From the NCBI GenBank assembly GCA_017656185.1, contig JACDOK010000021.1, positions 1 to 34,745 on the forward strand: a stretch of 34,745 nucleotides of DNA, in the 5' to 3' direction. The DNA comes from Peptococcaceae bacterium (GTDB lineage Bacteria > Bacillota > Desulfotomaculia > Desulfotomaculales > JACDOK01). Both the position numbers and the translations under genes were made by a program. The notes beneath the pieces were generated by a model. That model saw only the letters and a program-made list of their open reading frames with translations. It ran no database searches and was not told the DNA's origin. Below are positions 33,899-34,745 of the stretch, in pieces; within the stretch, counting starts at the first letter, position 1, and every line of letters begins with the position of its first letter.

Positions 33899-34318
33899 TT
33901 ATTTAGTGTTCTGCAAAACATCCCAGAATTCTTGTGGCAGAACGATCTTGGTTTCGGATACTCTTTTAAGAGGATAAATGTGTTTTCTGTCTCCGGTAAC
34001 CAAATAATGGGCCTTCCCTTCAACAGCACATTCCAGGATACGGTTGTCATCTTCCTTGGATTTAATTAAAGAGAGGCGTATCTTGGGATTAATTATCAAA
34101 GCAGCACTGTTCTCAACAACTTCTACCATTGTTTTCACGTTTTCTACCGGCAAACCAAATTTATTCCTTAGAATGCGGTCCAACTCAGTTAATATAAACG
34201 GGGAAGTTATAAGCTTGTAGCGTCCATAAATGGCATACCGTATTATCTTGTCGGGGATTCCGCCCGGGAAAACCAAGCCAGAGATGAGAACATTCGTATC
34301 CAGTACCGCACGTAACAT
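33899..34318 (-). CDS. PIN-domain toxin, second copy type
   Basis: The 139-residue protein begins MLRAVLDTNVLISGLVFPGG (Asp7), with LTELDRILRNKFGLP near residue 43 (Glu) and KEDDNRILECAVEGKAHYLVTGD near 88-110, the acidic set of PIN ribonucleases. It belongs to the same broad group as the toxin at 29705 but is clearly different in sequence and is more AT-rich. It starts ten bases after the antitoxin gene, so both are on one transcript. Confidence 0.87.
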   Translation of the reverse strand: MLRAVLDTNVLISGLVFPGGIPDKIIRYAIYGRYKLITSPFILTELDRILRNKFGLPVENVKTMVEVVENSAALIINPKIRLSLIKSKEDDNRILECAVEGKAHYLVTGDRKHIYPLKRVSETKIVLPQEFWDVLQNTK

Positions 34319-34328
34319 CTAACGGCTT

Positions 34329-34565
34329 TTAATGCCTCTCCTGGTCAATCAATCGTTCAATGTCATTTTCATCTTGTATCCCCAGTTCTCCGGCCCGGGC
34401 CGAAGCGGTCATCTGAACAGTTTCGTATTTCCGCAAATTAATATATTGGCGCAATGCTTCACGTACCATTTCGCTTTTGGTTCGTTGTTCTTTTTGAGCT
34501 AATTCTTCTGCTTGCCGAGCCAACAGTGGAGGCAAAGATACGCTCCATACCTTAGTTTCCCGCAT
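34329..34565 (-). CDS. Ribbon-helix-helix (CopG-like) antitoxin
   Basis: The 78-residue protein reads KVWSVSLPPLLARQAEELAQ then KEQRTKSEMVREALRQYINL, the beta-strand plus two helices of the RHH DNA-binding fold; the acidic C-terminus (IQDENDIERLIDQE) would bind the toxin. AAGGGGTGAG precedes its ATG. RHH antitoxins bind short palindromes, and one lies just downstream of the predicted transcription start. Confidence 0.88.
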   Translation of the reverse strand: MRETKVWSVSLPPLLARQAEELAQKEQRTKSEMVREALRQYINLRKYETVQMTASARAGELGIQDENDIERLIDQERH

Positions 34566-34589
34566 ATACTCACCCCTTGCGAATACTCT

Positions 34590-34647
34590 GTAATACTAAG
34601 TATTACTCGACTGTTTTCAGTATATAAGTGATTACTATTGATGTAAA
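34590..34647 (-). promoter_or_regulatory. Promoter and operator of the RHH/PIN pair
   Basis: On the minus strand TTTACA (34642-34647) and TATACT (34619-34624) are exactly 17 bases apart. The perfect palindrome GTAATACTAAGTATTAC (34590-34606) lies at about +6 to +22 and is a probable operator for the RHH antitoxin. The -35 box directly borders the repeat module that begins at 34648. Confidence 0.75.
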
Positions 34648-34700
34648 GGGGATAAAGGGGGTCAGGCTTGCGCGTGTCCAGCTAAGCTGGAGTGTACCAG
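34648..34700 (+). repeat. GGGGTCAGG module attached to copy 5
   Basis: The first 42 bases are identical to 29429-29470. TCCAGCTAAGCTGGA (34677-34691) is a perfect palindrome here. GAGTGTACCAG then joins the module to copy 5, as in copy 3 (with one base change). Confidence 0.85.
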
Positions 34701-34745
34701 CCCAGCACTCAGTGAACAATAAAGGGGTTATAAGTCCGTTTTGTT
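34701..34745. repeat. CCCAGCACTCA inverted-repeat element, copy 5 (cut by window end)
   Basis: The visible 45 bases are identical to the start of copy 4 (29472-29516). If the copy is full, its TGAGTGC right end should appear about 54 bases beyond the window. Confidence 0.8.

Overview
The window looks like a chromosomal segment of an anaerobic, spore-former-type Firmicute, most likely a Peptococcaceae/Desulfotomaculum/Pelotomaculum-like clostridium. This rests on a tRNA-responsive T-box leader, a glmS ribozyme, strong GGAGG-type ribosome binding sites with several TTG/GTG starts, moderately high GC in the housekeeping genes, and an ilv-leu-cimA operon. The genus is an inference; there is no rRNA here to fix it.

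Left half (1-18140), biosynthetic core. The first 47 bases look like the 3' end of a group II intron. cobT and cobS follow (last steps of cobalamin nucleotide-loop assembly). azlC-azlD (branched-chain amino acid exporter) sits on the minus strand. Divergent from it, a sigma-A-type promoter and a T-box leader with an apparent isoleucine (ATC) specifier lead into a nine-gene operon: ilvE-ilvD-ilvB-ilvN-ilvC-leuA-leuC-leuD-cimA. With CimA, isoleucine can be made from pyruvate and acetyl-CoA through citramalate, sharing LeuCD and the Ilv enzymes with the valine and leucine branches. leuB is not where it would be expected: leuD and cimA overlap directly. Then come glmM, a glmS ribozyme leader and glmS (UDP-GlcNAc precursor supply). 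The operon genes are tightly spaced and intact.

Right half (18140-34745), accessory island. Composition becomes uneven and most mobile-element genes are broken. In order: a 428-residue zinc-ribbon plus PIN-like protein; a wrecked IS256-type transposase; a dGTP triphosphohydrolase with a one-base frameshift; a GC-rich gene-free block; a broken CARF-like (CRISPR-associated sensor) fragment; an intact two-gene type III-like restriction-modification operon (966-aa methyltransferase, 939-aa helicase-nuclease) whose GC-rich sequence contrasts with its surroundings; three toxin-antitoxin pairs (Phd/PIN, antitoxin/RelE-ParE-like, RHH/PIN); remnants of IS21 istA and istB, an IS3 orfB and a transposon AAA ATPase; and a DUF6544-like membrane-anchored protein. 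It reads as a defence and stabilisation island built on insertion-sequence debris.

The least expected feature is a family of inverted-repeat elements with CCCAGCACTCA / TGAGTGCTGGG ends, seen five times. One copy forms the P1 hairpin of the glmS ribozyme, one interrupts the IS256 transposase, and three are joined to a second conserved module with the core GGGGTCAGG. Two copies have exactly the same 99-bp span although their interiors look different by eye. This looks like a small non-autonomous mobile palindrome able to settle in the loop of a catalytic RNA.
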